From Gammaproteobacteria bacterium (lineage in GTDB: Bacteria > Pseudomonadota > Gammaproteobacteria > Chromatiales > Chromatiaceae), in NCBI GenBank assembly GCA_021773975.1, contig JAJFJN010000038.1, positions 1 to 64,000 of the forward strand: a stretch of 64,000 nt of DNA, given 5' to 3'. The position numbers were made by a program, and so were the translations under genes. The notes below the pieces were generated by a model that saw nothing but the letters and a program-made list of their open reading frames with translations, searched no databases and had not been told where the DNA came from. This document shows, in pieces, positions 28,983 through 37,760 of this stretch (within the stretch, counting starts at the first letter, position 1; every line of letters begins with the position of its first letter).

Positions 28983-29213
28983 CTAAATTAAGGGCAGCCT
29001 TTCAAGATTAATCAATTTATTATTCTGATCCAGCTCAAGCTCAAACCGACCTTCAATACCTTGCTGGCCTACAAAAGGACGAAAACTATTGGCTGGAATC
29101 TGTATGTGGCGACCATCGTCTGCCTGCACAACCACCACCGAGGCGACTCCCTGATAATGCCGCAGAAAAGCCTCAGATGAAATACTCAGTGAAAAACGTA
29201 TGTATTGTGCCAT
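28983..29213 (-). CDS. DUF2835 family small protein
   Basis: This 76-residue protein matches DUF2835: a central GRHIQIPANSFRPFV, then GIEGRFELELDQNNK and LERL at the C-terminus. It is soluble, and its function is unknown. It follows the short G3P dehydrogenase by 19 bases on the same strand and is probably the last gene of that operon. Confidence 0.8.
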   Translation of the reverse strand: MAQYIRFSLSISSEAFLRHYQGVASVVVVQADDGRHIQIPANSFRPFVGQQGIEGRFELELDQNNKLINLERLPLI

Positions 29214-29232
29214 TTTGATAGATTATATGAGG

Positions 29233-30387
29233 TTATGGCAGAGGTAACGACTTAACATCTACCCGCTGTTTTCGCTCTGGCAACTGCTGTTTTACGAGGT
29301 TAATAACCTGTTCTCCGGTTGCCCGGTAGGCCGTTAATTTCCCACCGTACACCGTAAACACCTGAGGATTAGCCGCATCATTATGAATCATAATATCCCT
29401 TGATCGGCTAAAGGCATCACCACCAGTGGGCAGAACTCGCAAGCCAGCAAAGGCTCGCTTAACATCCGAGCGAGCAATCCTGTTTTGAAAATAGTGATTA
29501 TAAACCTCAATCAGGTATTCAATATCTGATTCAGGTGGAATAACCTGATCAGGTGAAGCATGAAACTCTGTTTCCGTTGTGCCGATCATAATGCCTTCAT
29601 GCCAGGACAAAACAAAAACCGCTCTTTGATCTTGTGGTGCCTCCAAGTAATACATGCCCTGTTGTAAAGAGCCAGGGACAATAATATGTGTACCCAGCAC
29701 CAGATCCATATCAGTCAATGGCGGCTCTGGTGTGATTTTTTGCAGCACCAAATTAGCCCAAGGACCTGCTGCATTTATAATGACTTTTGCTGTTAGCGGC
29801 TTTTGCTCACTGCCTTGCTGATAGACAGCATTACATAAACCTGATCTGCACTCAGCAGAGAGCAACTCTGCATCAGCTATAAATTTAGCACCCAACTGCT
29901 GAGCAGATTGCATAACCGATTCAGTCAGCCGCTGATCATCAGCCTGACCATCAAAATACTGAAATACCATAAGCAAACCTTCAGTATTAAGGCCATCCAA
30001 CACACCCCACTGATTCTTGGGGACAACCTTAAATCTTTTACCACTCAGCAAGAAATAGATAGCCAGACCCAACCAGATAAGCCACGGTTTGCGAATGCTG
30101 TTTTTATAGACAGGTATATGAAAGGGTTCGAGCTTCACTAAATGTGGGGCATTTTTCAGTAGTAGTTTACGTTCTCGCAAGCACTCGTAGACCAGTTTAA
30201 GCTGCGCTGTTTCCAAATAACGCAACCCGCCATGAATCAACTTACTTGATTTGCATGATGTCCCTAATCCCGGTCGTTCAAACTTATCCAACACAACAAC
30301 AGAGTATCCTGCAGCGGCAGCCGCCTGAGCACACCCTGCACCCTGGATGCCCCCACCCACTATAAGAATGTCATATGGCTCACTCAT
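29233..30387 (-). CDS. Short FAD-dependent glycerol-3-phosphate dehydrogenase
   Basis: This 384-residue flavoprotein has an N-terminal DILIVGGGIQGAGCAQAAA FAD motif and the GlpD-specific TSCKSSKLIHGGLRYLE segment, so it should oxidise glycerol 3-phosphate to dihydroxyacetone phosphate with quinone. GlpD is usually about 500 residues; this one lacks the C-terminal helical domain. The end appears natural and the upstream overlap is tight. It overlaps the phosphodiesterase gene by eight bases, fitting a route from phosphodiesters through G3P. A related FAD oxidase is the alternative. Confidence 0.83.
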   Translation of the reverse strand: MSEPYDILIVGGGIQGAGCAQAAAAAGYSVVVLDKFERPGLGTSCKSSKLIHGGLRYLETAQLKLVYECLRERKLLLKNAPHLVKLEPFHIPVYKNSIRKPWLIWLGLAIYFLLSGKRFKVVPKNQWGVLDGLNTEGLLMVFQYFDGQADDQRLTESVMQSAQQLGAKFIADAELLSAECRSGLCNAVYQQGSEQKPLTAKVIINAAGPWANLVLQKITPEPPLTDMDLVLGTHIIVPGSLQQGMYYLEAPQDQRAVFVLSWHEGIMIGTTETEFHASPDQVIPPESDIEYLIEVYNHYFQNRIARSDVKRAFAGLRVLPTGGDAFSRSRDIMIHNDAANPQVFTVYGGKLTAYRATGEQVINLVKQQLPERKQRVDVKSLPLP

Positions 30388-31123
30388 TCTTTTGAGTAAA
30401 TAGTGGATGCTTCAATAGTTTGCAAATATCCCGGGTTTCTATGAGTGCGGCATCATTTGCATACTCAAGGCAGCGCTTGGGGTCTGCAATATCATAAAGC
30501 ATCCACTTCCAGCCACCGACCCAGGGCGCTTTGCCTTCAATAAGTTTTGTGTGATTTACAATAAGATAATCTGGGTTCAATGCCTGCGCATACTCATGGT
30601 ACTGCGCATCATATTTTTCTAACACATAACCCGTTTTAAATGCGCTGTTATCCTTTATATATTGAATGGCTTCTTTATGAAAAGAGATAACAACAGACTG
30701 CTGTTGTATTGGTTTAATCTCTCTTAACAGCTGCTCGCAGATTGTTTCCACACCAAATTGATTAACAGACTCATCTTTTATCTCTACAAAGGCCGTTGCT
30801 TTGGGATAACGTAGCAGCAAATCAACAACATCCGTGAGTGCCGGAATCGGTTCACTGAATTCATTTTTTTGAAATCGATCAGGTTCAGATACTCGAATAG
30901 ATTTAAGTGCATCAAATGGCATCTCAAACAGACTGCCTGGCACACCGGTTACTCGCTCTAACTCCACATCATGAAACACGACCAGCACACCGTCTGCTGT
31001 GCTTTGCACATCAAACTCAACATAAACCGCGCCACACTGTAGCGCAGCCTCAAGGCCAATCAAGGTGTTTTCTGGGTAGGTTTCCATTTGCCCTCTATGG
31101 GCAACAAGTGCAGGAATTTTCAT
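30380..31123 (-). CDS. ugpQ: Glycerophosphodiester phosphodiesterase
   Basis: This 247-residue TIM-barrel enzyme releases glycerol 3-phosphate from deacylated phospholipid headgroups. The signature VAHRG (His 9), ENTL, EFDVQSTADG and VFHD carries the catalytic His pair and metal ligands. It has no signal peptide, so it acts in the cytoplasm. Placed between an FGGY kinase (18-base gap) and a G3P dehydrogenase (overlap), it feeds G3P to the latter. Confidence 0.9.
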   Translation of the reverse strand: MKIPALVAHRGQMETYPENTLIGLEAALQCGAVYVEFDVQSTADGVLVVFHDVELERVTGVPGSLFEMPFDALKSIRVSEPDRFQKNEFSEPIPALTDVVDLLLRYPKATAFVEIKDESVNQFGVETICEQLLREIKPIQQQSVVISFHKEAIQYIKDNSAFKTGYVLEKYDAQYHEYAQALNPDYLIVNHTKLIEGKAPWVGGWKWMLYDIADPKRCLEYANDAALIETRDICKLLKHPLFTQKNE

Positions 31124-31141
31124 AATCAGCTTAATAGATAA

Positions 31142-32551
31142 TCAAATACAAATGGCTTTAATTTCATTAGTAAACTGCTCATATCTTTTCTTTAATTTAT
31201 CATTTTTATTAGGCTTAAAATATTTTTCTACTGGCGATTTTGACCATTTTTTAGAACCCCCTAAAGCCAACCACGCTGCACCTTTAGCCGTACTTTCAAA
31301 CTCCTGAAACCGAACAACCCGTAACCCACTGAGATCGGCAAGTCGCTGACAAAGCCCATCCAACCTTGAGAGACCACCCCCCACCTGCAAAGTGGTTAAT
31401 GGCTTTGTTTTCTGCATTTGCTCCAGATTATGCTGAAGAAGAAAAACAATACTCTCAATTATAGCCACGTATTTGCTTTCAGTTGATGCATCTGGCAGAT
31501 CTATAAAATAGGGGGCACAACCACCTTTCCACCAGGGTGAACCCAGCCCGCCCACTGTATTAATAAAGAGTGGCGGTGATTGAATCTCCACAAGCCAGTC
31601 ATCCAAATGCTCAAACAGATCATCTATTGGCCATTGCTGCTGCATCCACAGCAACGCCGATCCAGCTCCATTTACTGTGCCTTCCATTAAATAAAGGCAC
31701 TTTCTCTCATCACTTTTTGCTATCCCTTGAAGCAATCCCGTTGATTGAGAAGTCACCGCATTGACCGGCATCAGAATAAATGCACCCGTACCCAGGTTAA
31801 CGACCGCTGTATCTTCAGGCACTTCACCTTGAGAAAACATCGCCGCATTCTGATCACCACATACAGCCGTTAAAGGAATAGCTGTTTCATTAAGTTTGCC
31901 CCACACTCCCTGCATAGGTAGTGGGTGCGGCAAGCAAAAGCCAGGAATATCAAATAGTTCAAGTAGTGGTTTTGACCAAGAAAGCGTTGCAATATCAAAT
32001 AACAGCGTGCGATGTGCATTGCTATGATCAACCACATGCGGCGCATCTGAAAGCAGGTGATACAGGAGATAGCTTACCAACGGCCCAAAACAGAGGGATT
32101 GTTCCTTAAATGCCTGCCGAACACCCTCATTAGAGTGCAACAGCCAACGTAACTTTCCCACACCATAATGCGGGGAAAGAGGCAATCCTGTTAGGCGATA
32201 GATTTCTACCTCTTCTGATTTAAACTGCATCAGGTCACTTGATGCGCGCCTATCCTGCCAACTTAGCGCAGGGCTTAATGCTCGACCATCATTTTTATTC
32301 CAAGCAAGGACCGTAGATCTTTGCACCGCCAAGGCAGCCTGCCCAATAGGCTCATGATTTCGAGCTAAAAGAGTGGAGATTACATATTGAACTGAAGCCA
32401 GTATCTGCTGGGGATCCTGCTCAACCTGCTCATGATCAATCCGAACAAGATCAATAGGAACCTCAACCTGATCAATCAATTCACCCGAGGCAGAATAGAG
32501 TATTGCTCGCGACGCATGGGTTCCTTGATCGATTACCAGAGTGTTCCGCAT
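31142..32551 (-). CDS. FGGY-family carbohydrate kinase (glycerol kinase-like)
   Basis: This 469-residue kinase has the N-terminal phosphate loop VIDQGTHASRAIL and the second-half nucleotide motif VNLGTGAF, with VGGGLSRLDG near the C-terminus. The general resemblance and the neighbouring G3P genes favour glycerol, but GlpK normally has a DQGTTSSR loop and about 500 residues, so substrate is uncertain. It starts 13 bases after a NosL-like lipoprotein gene and is probably co-transcribed with it. Confidence 0.78.
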   Translation of the reverse strand: MRNTLVIDQGTHASRAILYSASGELIDQVEVPIDLVRIDHEQVEQDPQQILASVQYVISTLLARNHEPIGQAALAVQRSTVLAWNKNDGRALSPALSWQDRRASSDLMQFKSEEVEIYRLTGLPLSPHYGVGKLRWLLHSNEGVRQAFKEQSLCFGPLVSYLLYHLLSDAPHVVDHSNAHRTLLFDIATLSWSKPLLELFDIPGFCLPHPLPMQGVWGKLNETAIPLTAVCGDQNAAMFSQGEVPEDTAVVNLGTGAFILMPVNAVTSQSTGLLQGIAKSDERKCLYLMEGTVNGAGSALLWMQQQWPIDDLFEHLDDWLVEIQSPPLFINTVGGLGSPWWKGGCAPYFIDLPDASTESKYVAIIESIVFLLQHNLEQMQKTKPLTTLQVGGGLSRLDGLCQRLADLSGLRVVRFQEFESTAKGAAWLALGGSKKWSKSPVEKYFKPNKNDKLKKRYEQFTNEIKAICI

Positions 32552-32563
32552 GACATCCTCTAT

Positions 32564-33028
32564 CTAATGCTCACCACGCTGATACAGATACTTATCCACC
32601 TTAAATATATGTACACGAGCCGCCTCAAAATCCATACTTTCTGGAACAGCATCCAACCAAGCACCCAGCCCATACTGCATGGGCGTTTGATGACCTGCTA
32701 CATAAAAAGCCTTTCGCGCATCTATCCAATTGCCCGTTTTATATTCATTAACCCAGATTTCAATCGTAGGGTCACCTTTCCATGATTGCCCCTCCAGCCA
32801 GACTACCGCGCAACCAATATCATCAAAAATGTATATCTCAGAAGGAGCATCCAGAGGCTTATAACGTACCTGAGCCGCATGAAACTGATCGCTTAAAATC
32901 ATATTGCAACGCCGGCAGCCATCCTGTTCCCACTGCACTATTACCGCACCCGTCCCTGGATCATCTGAGCAAGCAAAGAGTAACAACAGCATCAGCGGCA
33001 ACAATAATTGGCGTAGTATTTTTTTCAT
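32564..33028 (-). CDS. NosL-like copper-binding lipoprotein (second copy)
   Basis: This 154-residue protein has a lipobox, LLFACSD, so it should be an anchored lipoprotein after cleavage before Cys 20. The NosL-type copper motif is GCRRCNMILSD near residues 37-47, followed by FDDIGCAVVW. NosL delivers copper for nitrous oxide reductase maturation. It is divergent from nosZ with FNR-like box 33097-33112 between them, yet heads the glycerol operon. A separate nosL closes the nos operon at 40.9 kb. Other copper chaperone roles are possible. Confidence 0.8.
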   Translation of the reverse strand: MKKILRQLLLPLMLLLLFACSDDPGTGAVIVQWEQDGCRRCNMILSDQFHAAQVRYKPLDAPSEIYIFDDIGCAVVWLEGQSWKGDPTIEIWVNEYKTGNWIDARKAFYVAGHQTPMQYGLGAWLDAVPESMDFEAARVHIFKVDKYLYQRGEH

Positions 33029-33096
33029 CTATGCATAATCCTACATGCCACAACAAAAATATAGCACCTGACCAGAAGCAATTTAGTGTGCGACAA

Positions 33097-33139
33097 TTTG
33101 ACGCAGGTCAAACGATATAATAGGGTAGCGTATTAGCAT
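33097..33139 (+). promoter_or_regulatory. FNR/DNR-like box and class II promoter of nosZ
   Basis: TTGAC-GCAG-GTCAA at 33098-33111 is a perfect dyad of the FNR/CRP-family type, flanked by one more T and A on each side. TAGCAT at 33134-33139 lies 32 bases from box centre to hexamer centre, the distance for an activator at -41.5. The predicted nosZ leader would be about 240 bases. The box could also serve the divergent nosL-like gene. Confidence 0.65.
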
Positions 33140-33206
33140 ACTTTCATGATCGCGCCAGTAAGGGGTAGTCTCCATAAATAAAGAGATTTGTCTTGTTACC
33201 CAAATA

Positions 33207-33221
33207 GATATGCGACATATC
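33207..33221. promoter_or_regulatory. 15-base dyad in the nosZ leader
   Basis: GATATG-CGA-CATATC is a perfect 6+3+6 inverted repeat, between the predicted nosZ promoter and its start codon. It might bind a further regulator. Chance occurrence in AT-rich sequence is possible. Confidence 0.35.
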
Positions 33222-33383
33222 AAAACCAAAAATCACTAATTGTCGTCATCGCAACTAAATAAATACAGTACCACTTTAAAAAGAGCTGATTATTCCCAGG
33301 CAAGCAAGCTGGAAACGGATAATTAACTTTAGAAATAAGACCTAACGGCTACACCTAAATTTCACTAACAAACTGAGGTTACC

Positions 33384-35261
33384 ATGACCGAGAAAAAAGA
33401 CGATCATCAGGACGAAATCAAGAGCGGTGAAGTGCAGACTTCACGCAGAGACTTTTTTAAGACCACCGCCATGGGTATGGCGGGTGCTGGTGCCGTTACC
33501 ATGGGCATACTGCCCTTTGGCGCTGCTAAAGATGCAGAAGCCAGTTCAGCCGCTGGCCCTAAAGAGCATGTAGGCCCGGGTGAACTGGATGAGTACTACG
33601 GTTTCTGGTCTGGTGGTCAATCGGGCGAAGTCCGCATTATCGGTATTCCTTCCGGTAGAGAACTAAAACGTATCCCCGTCTTCAACTGGGATGCTGCCTA
33701 TGGCTGGGGAACAACCAACTTCAGCAAGAGCCAGATGAAAGGCCGGATTTCTGGTGACACCCACCACTTTCACCTCTCTTATAAAGATGGCACCTATGAT
33801 GGCAAGTACGGCTTTGTAAACGACAAGTCCCAGGCCCGTCTGGCACGTATCCGCCTGGACATGCTGGTTACCGACAAGATTGTCGATATCCCAAATGCTG
33901 CGGGCACACACGGCATCTTCCCATCACGTAACGAGATAAATGCTGTTTACTGTAACTCTGAGTTTCGTGTTCCACTGCCTTATGATGGCAGCGGTGACCT
34001 GGAAGATGTATCAAAATATGGCTGTCTGCACAGCTGTATCGATGCCGAGAGCATGGAAGTACGCTGGCAGATTCAGGTTGATGGTAACCTCGATCTCTGC
34101 GCCACTGATTACGAAGGCAAGTACTCTATGGCTTGCTGCTACAACTCTGAAGAGGGTGCAACCCTTCCAGAGATGATGGGTAAGGATCGTGACTGGCTAG
34201 TTATTTTCAACCTGGAACGCATCGAAGCTGCCATCAAAGCAGGCAAAGGCACCACCATCGGCAATTCCAAAGTGCCTGTACTGGATGGCCGCGGCGGCGC
34301 CAACTCTGAGTACACCCTCTACATCCCGGTCCCTAAGAGTCCACACGGTGTAAACGTTGACCCTACCGGTAAATACGCCGTCTGCTCCGGCAAGCTCTCA
34401 CCTACCGTATCTGTTGTTGAGCTGAGCAAGGTTGATCAAGCGTTTGCTGGCAAGATCAAGCCACGTGACTGTGTCATCGCTGAGCCTGAGGTAGGCCTGG
34501 GTCCACTGCATACCGCTTTTGACAACAAAGGCAACGCCTATACCTCTATCTTCCTGGACTCTGTTGTCACCAAATGGAACATCGCCAAGGCTATCGCCGG
34601 TGAGAACCCAGTCCTTGAGAAGGTTGACGTTAACTACCAGATCGGTCACATCAACGCCTCCATGAGTGAGACCAAAGATGCGGATGGTAACTGGATGGTT
34701 GCACTGTGCAAATTCTCCAAGGATCGCTTCCTGCCTGTGGGCCCTTTCCGCGCTGAGAACGAGCAACTGTTCAATATCTCTGGCAAGAAGATGAAGATGG
34801 TTCATGAGGGTGCAGCCCACGCTGAGCCGCATGATGCGCTGATCGTTTCACGCGACCTGATCCGCCCTGAAAAGGTATGGCCTCGGGATGACCGTCGCTT
34901 TGAGATTGAACGCGCTATGGCCAAAAAGCATGGCGTTACCCTTGAAGCTGCTGCCAACGTCATCACTGAAGGCAACCACACCTATGTCTACATGGTGGGT
35001 ATCGCTCCTGCATTCTCACTCTCCAAGTTCAATGTGCCACTGGGCAATACGGTAACGGTTGTATTGACCAACATGGACGGTGTAGAGGATCTCTCCCACG
35101 GTTTCTGCCTGACCCAGCACGACATCAACTTCGGTGTTTCACCTAAAGAGACCGCTTCGGTCACCTTTAAGGCCGATAAGAAAGGTGTCTTCTGGTACTA
35201 CTGTCCATGGTTCTGTCACGCCCTGCATCTTGAGATGCGCGGCAGAATGATTGTCTCTTAA
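33384..35261 (+). CDS. nosZ: Nitrous oxide reductase, Tat-exported (clade I)
   Basis: This 625-residue periplasmic multicopper enzyme reduces N2O to N2. The Tat signal SRRDFFKTT is at residues 20-28, marking the Tat-dependent clade. CuZ histidines are recognisable in GDTHHFH, GCLHSC, SPHGVN, GPLHTAF, QIGHIN and AEPHDA. The C-terminal CuA site is CPWFCHALHLEM with the upstream SHGF histidine. GAGGT lies upstream of the ATG. It is followed by a hairpin and then nosRDFYL on the same strand. Confidence 0.97.
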   Translation: MTEKKDDHQDEIKSGEVQTSRRDFFKTTAMGMAGAGAVTMGILPFGAAKDAEASSAAGPKEHVGPGELDEYYGFWSGGQSGEVRIIGIPSGRELKRIPVFNWDAAYGWGTTNFSKSQMKGRISGDTHHFHLSYKDGTYDGKYGFVNDKSQARLARIRLDMLVTDKIVDIPNAAGTHGIFPSRNEINAVYCNSEFRVPLPYDGSGDLEDVSKYGCLHSCIDAESMEVRWQIQVDGNLDLCATDYEGKYSMACCYNSEEGATLPEMMGKDRDWLVIFNLERIEAAIKAGKGTTIGNSKVPVLDGRGGANSEYTLYIPVPKSPHGVNVDPTGKYAVCSGKLSPTVSVVELSKVDQAFAGKIKPRDCVIAEPEVGLGPLHTAFDNKGNAYTSIFLDSVVTKWNIAKAIAGENPVLEKVDVNYQIGHINASMSETKDADGNWMVALCKFSKDRFLPVGPFRAENEQLFNISGKKMKMVHEGAAHAEPHDALIVSRDLIRPEKVWPRDDRRFEIERAMAKKHGVTLEAAANVITEGNHTYVYMVGIAPAFSLSKFNVPLGNTVTVVLTNMDGVEDLSHGFCLTQHDINFGVSPKETASVTFKADKKGVFWYYCPWFCHALHLEMRGRMIVS

Positions 35262-35283
35262 AACAATCTAGCAGCCCCTAAAC

Positions 35284-35320
35284 CCGCCCCTTCTTCCTAA
35301 GAAGAAGGGGCGGTGTTGTA
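35284..35320 (+). terminator. Hairpin after nosZ
   Basis: A perfect 12-bp GC-rich stem (35284-35295 with 35302-35313) and six-base loop are followed by a weak T-rich stretch. It probably terminates or attenuates nosZ transcription before nosR. Confidence 0.7.
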
Positions 35321-35507
35321 TTAGAATATAAGTAAATGCTAAAGTATGAGGGTAGCAATTAATATCAGACTCCCTTAATATTCTGCCTGATTGATTTGAG
35401 ACTTACTCCCTTGTAGCCTGCAGCGGCTCATCACCGTAACTCAAAAACAGTTATGTATAACGAATTCCACTGATTCGTCAGGCTATTAGAGACAGACTTC
35501 TACCACC

Positions 35508-37760
35508 ATGCCAAAAAACATACCCTTTCAGCCACTTGCGTCCCTGTTTTCAGCCATTTTTAGCACCGCCAAAAAAACCCAGCATCTCCTACTGCTGCTA
35601 CCTATTTTACTACTGCTTAGCACCACAAGCTGGGCAACCAGTGGACTCACCCTAAAGGATGGCAAACCTTTCTGTGAGACCTATAAATGCAGTCATATTC
35701 TGCCAAACGCCGACAGCTTTCAGCAATCAAAGACCATCTCTCTGCCCGTTATTGAAGCGCTAAAAGGAGGCAAGGTCTTCGCCTATATTTTCCTCTCAAC
35801 TGATCTGGTTGATATTCCCGCCTATTCTGGCAAGCCAATGGTGACGCTCATCGCCATTGACCCCAAAGGCGCCATCCTCTATGCCGAGATCGTCCACCAC
35901 AGCGAACCCATCCTGCTGGTTGGCATCCCAGAGTCTGTACTTGAGGTCTTTATGGAGCAATACATCGGCAAGAATGTTGCCGATGTATTTGAAATCACCT
36001 CTGGCGGAGCACTCAGCCAGGGCGCAGCTCAAAGTGAAAGTAGTTCGCAACATAGTGAAGCTTCAGCGGTTGGCGGAAATGTCCCTATTGATATGATTAC
36101 GGGTGCCACAGTAACCGCTCAAGTAATGGATCAAACCCTAATTGCCTCTGGTCGCATGGTGGCCCAGACCCTCGGGATTCTTCCACCGGATGACACGCGC
36201 ATCGTCACCTGGCACGCAGACTTTCAGTCCAAAACCTGGGATGAGCTGCTGGCAGAGGGGAGCATCGGCCATCTTTTTGTACCCACTGCTGATCTCGTCC
36301 CCACCGCAGACAAAAGCGAAGCCTGGGTAGACATCTATTTTGCCGATGTCACACAGCCCGTTGTGGGCATAAATATGCTGGGCGAATCTGGCTACACGTG
36401 GGCTAAAAAGCGCGCAGGAGAAAATGGCAAGATCTTCATTGTCGTCTCCAATGGCAAGGACAGCTATAAGGGGTCAGGTTTTGTCCGCGGCGGTATATTT
36501 GAGCGCTTCTATTTTCAACAGGGTTTTAATAAGTACGTTTTTCGTGATCTTAGCTACGAACACCTCTATGGAATCAAGATAGAGGGGGCGCCTGATTTTA
36601 AAGAGAGCGGCCTCTTTTTTCTAAAAGAGGAGCAATTTGACTCATCCAATCTCTGGCAGTTTTACTATATTGCCAGCCACCTGACCGGTGAGACCGCCAC
36701 ATCAAAAATCTTCAAGACCTACAGCGCCGACGTCCAGTTTCCTGAAAAATATTTTGATCTAAAGATCATTGAAAAGGAAAAAGGCCCCACGGTGATTGAG
36801 AAGATGTGGAAGATGAAGCTTGGGCAGGTCACTCTGCTGGTGCTTTTTCTGGCTTTTACATTCTTCCTGTTTATCAGGCGCGATCTGATCAGAAGCTCAG
36901 CCAAACGGCTAGATACGGTACACATCACCATCCTGGTGCTCTCTGTTGTCATCATTGGCTTCACATTGAAGTCACCACCTTCGATGACCCATATCTACCC
37001 GCTGCTACATACCTTTGAGGATGGCTTCCAACTGGACCTCTATCTCTCTGACCCCATCCAGTTTGTCTTCTGGATTACTATTGCCATAAGTCTTATCTGG
37101 TTCGGACGCGGTTGGTTTTGTGGCTGGATCTGCCCTTACGGCGCGCTGCATGAGCTGAGCCACCGTCTGTCACGGAGCATACTGCCCAAAAAGTACAACT
37201 ATAATTTTCCACCAAAGGTACATGATGTACTGCGAAAGCTACGCTATGTGATCCTCTTCGCCTTGATCGGCATCTCCATGTTCTCTATCGAGATGGCAGA
37301 GCGGCTAACTGAGGTGGAGCCCTTCAAGACAACCTGGTTGGTAGGCATCTTCTCACGCGAATGGTATCTAACCCTCTACTGGTTTGCCCTGTTTGGCATC
37401 GGCCTCTTTATCTATCGTTTTTTCTGCCGTTATCTCTGTCCGCTGGGCGCCCTCTTCTCACTCGCCAGCTTCTTCCAGATTGACCGGATCAAACGTTATG
37501 ACTTCTGTGACACCTGCAATGTCTGCGAAGTAAACTGCGATTCCATGTCCATCAATCGCAAGGGAGAGATCAACCGCTATGAGTGTTACTCCTGCTTCGA
37601 ATGTGAACAGGCCTATCACGATAATGAGGTTTGTCCTCCCCTCGTCTACCTGGAGAAAGGTAAGCTAGAGAGGATAAGTGAGGCAGACCTGAAAACAATC
37701 CAAGAGCGATTGAAAAACTCAACAAAACCGCAGGGCGGTTGCGGGAAAGGTAATACTTGA
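35508..37760 (+). CDS. nosR: NosR, FMN-binding membrane polyferredoxin
   Basis: This 750-residue inner-membrane protein is needed for nosZ function and electron supply. It has a signal/TM segment (about 27-43) and a periplasmic flavin domain with the covalent FMN motif TGATVT (198-203). Several TM helices follow (about 440-470, 480-500 and more), then CGWICPYGAL and CRYLCPLGAL, two NapH-type Cys motifs. A C-terminal pair of [4Fe-4S] motifs (CDTCNVCEVNC, CYSCFEC) completes it. The gap from nosZ is 246 bases with no obvious FNR box, so it may have its own promoter. Its stop overlaps the TTG start of nosD. Confidence 0.95.
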   Translation: MPKNIPFQPLASLFSAIFSTAKKTQHLLLLLPILLLLSTTSWATSGLTLKDGKPFCETYKCSHILPNADSFQQSKTISLPVIEALKGGKVFAYIFLSTDLVDIPAYSGKPMVTLIAIDPKGAILYAEIVHHSEPILLVGIPESVLEVFMEQYIGKNVADVFEITSGGALSQGAAQSESSSQHSEASAVGGNVPIDMITGATVTAQVMDQTLIASGRMVAQTLGILPPDDTRIVTWHADFQSKTWDELLAEGSIGHLFVPTADLVPTADKSEAWVDIYFADVTQPVVGINMLGESGYTWAKKRAGENGKIFIVVSNGKDSYKGSGFVRGGIFERFYFQQGFNKYVFRDLSYEHLYGIKIEGAPDFKESGLFFLKEEQFDSSNLWQFYYIASHLTGETATSKIFKTYSADVQFPEKYFDLKIIEKEKGPTVIEKMWKMKLGQVTLLVLFLAFTFFLFIRRDLIRSSAKRLDTVHITILVLSVVIIGFTLKSPPSMTHIYPLLHTFEDGFQLDLYLSDPIQFVFWITIAISLIWFGRGWFCGWICPYGALHELSHRLSRSILPKKYNYNFPPKVHDVLRKLRYVILFALIGISMFSIEMAERLTEVEPFKTTWLVGIFSREWYLTLYWFALFGIGLFIYRFFCRYLCPLGALFSLASFFQIDRIKRYDFCDTCNVCEVNCDSMSINRKGEINRYECYSCFECEQAYHDNEVCPPLVYLEKGKLERISEADLKTIQERLKNSTKPQGGCGKGNT

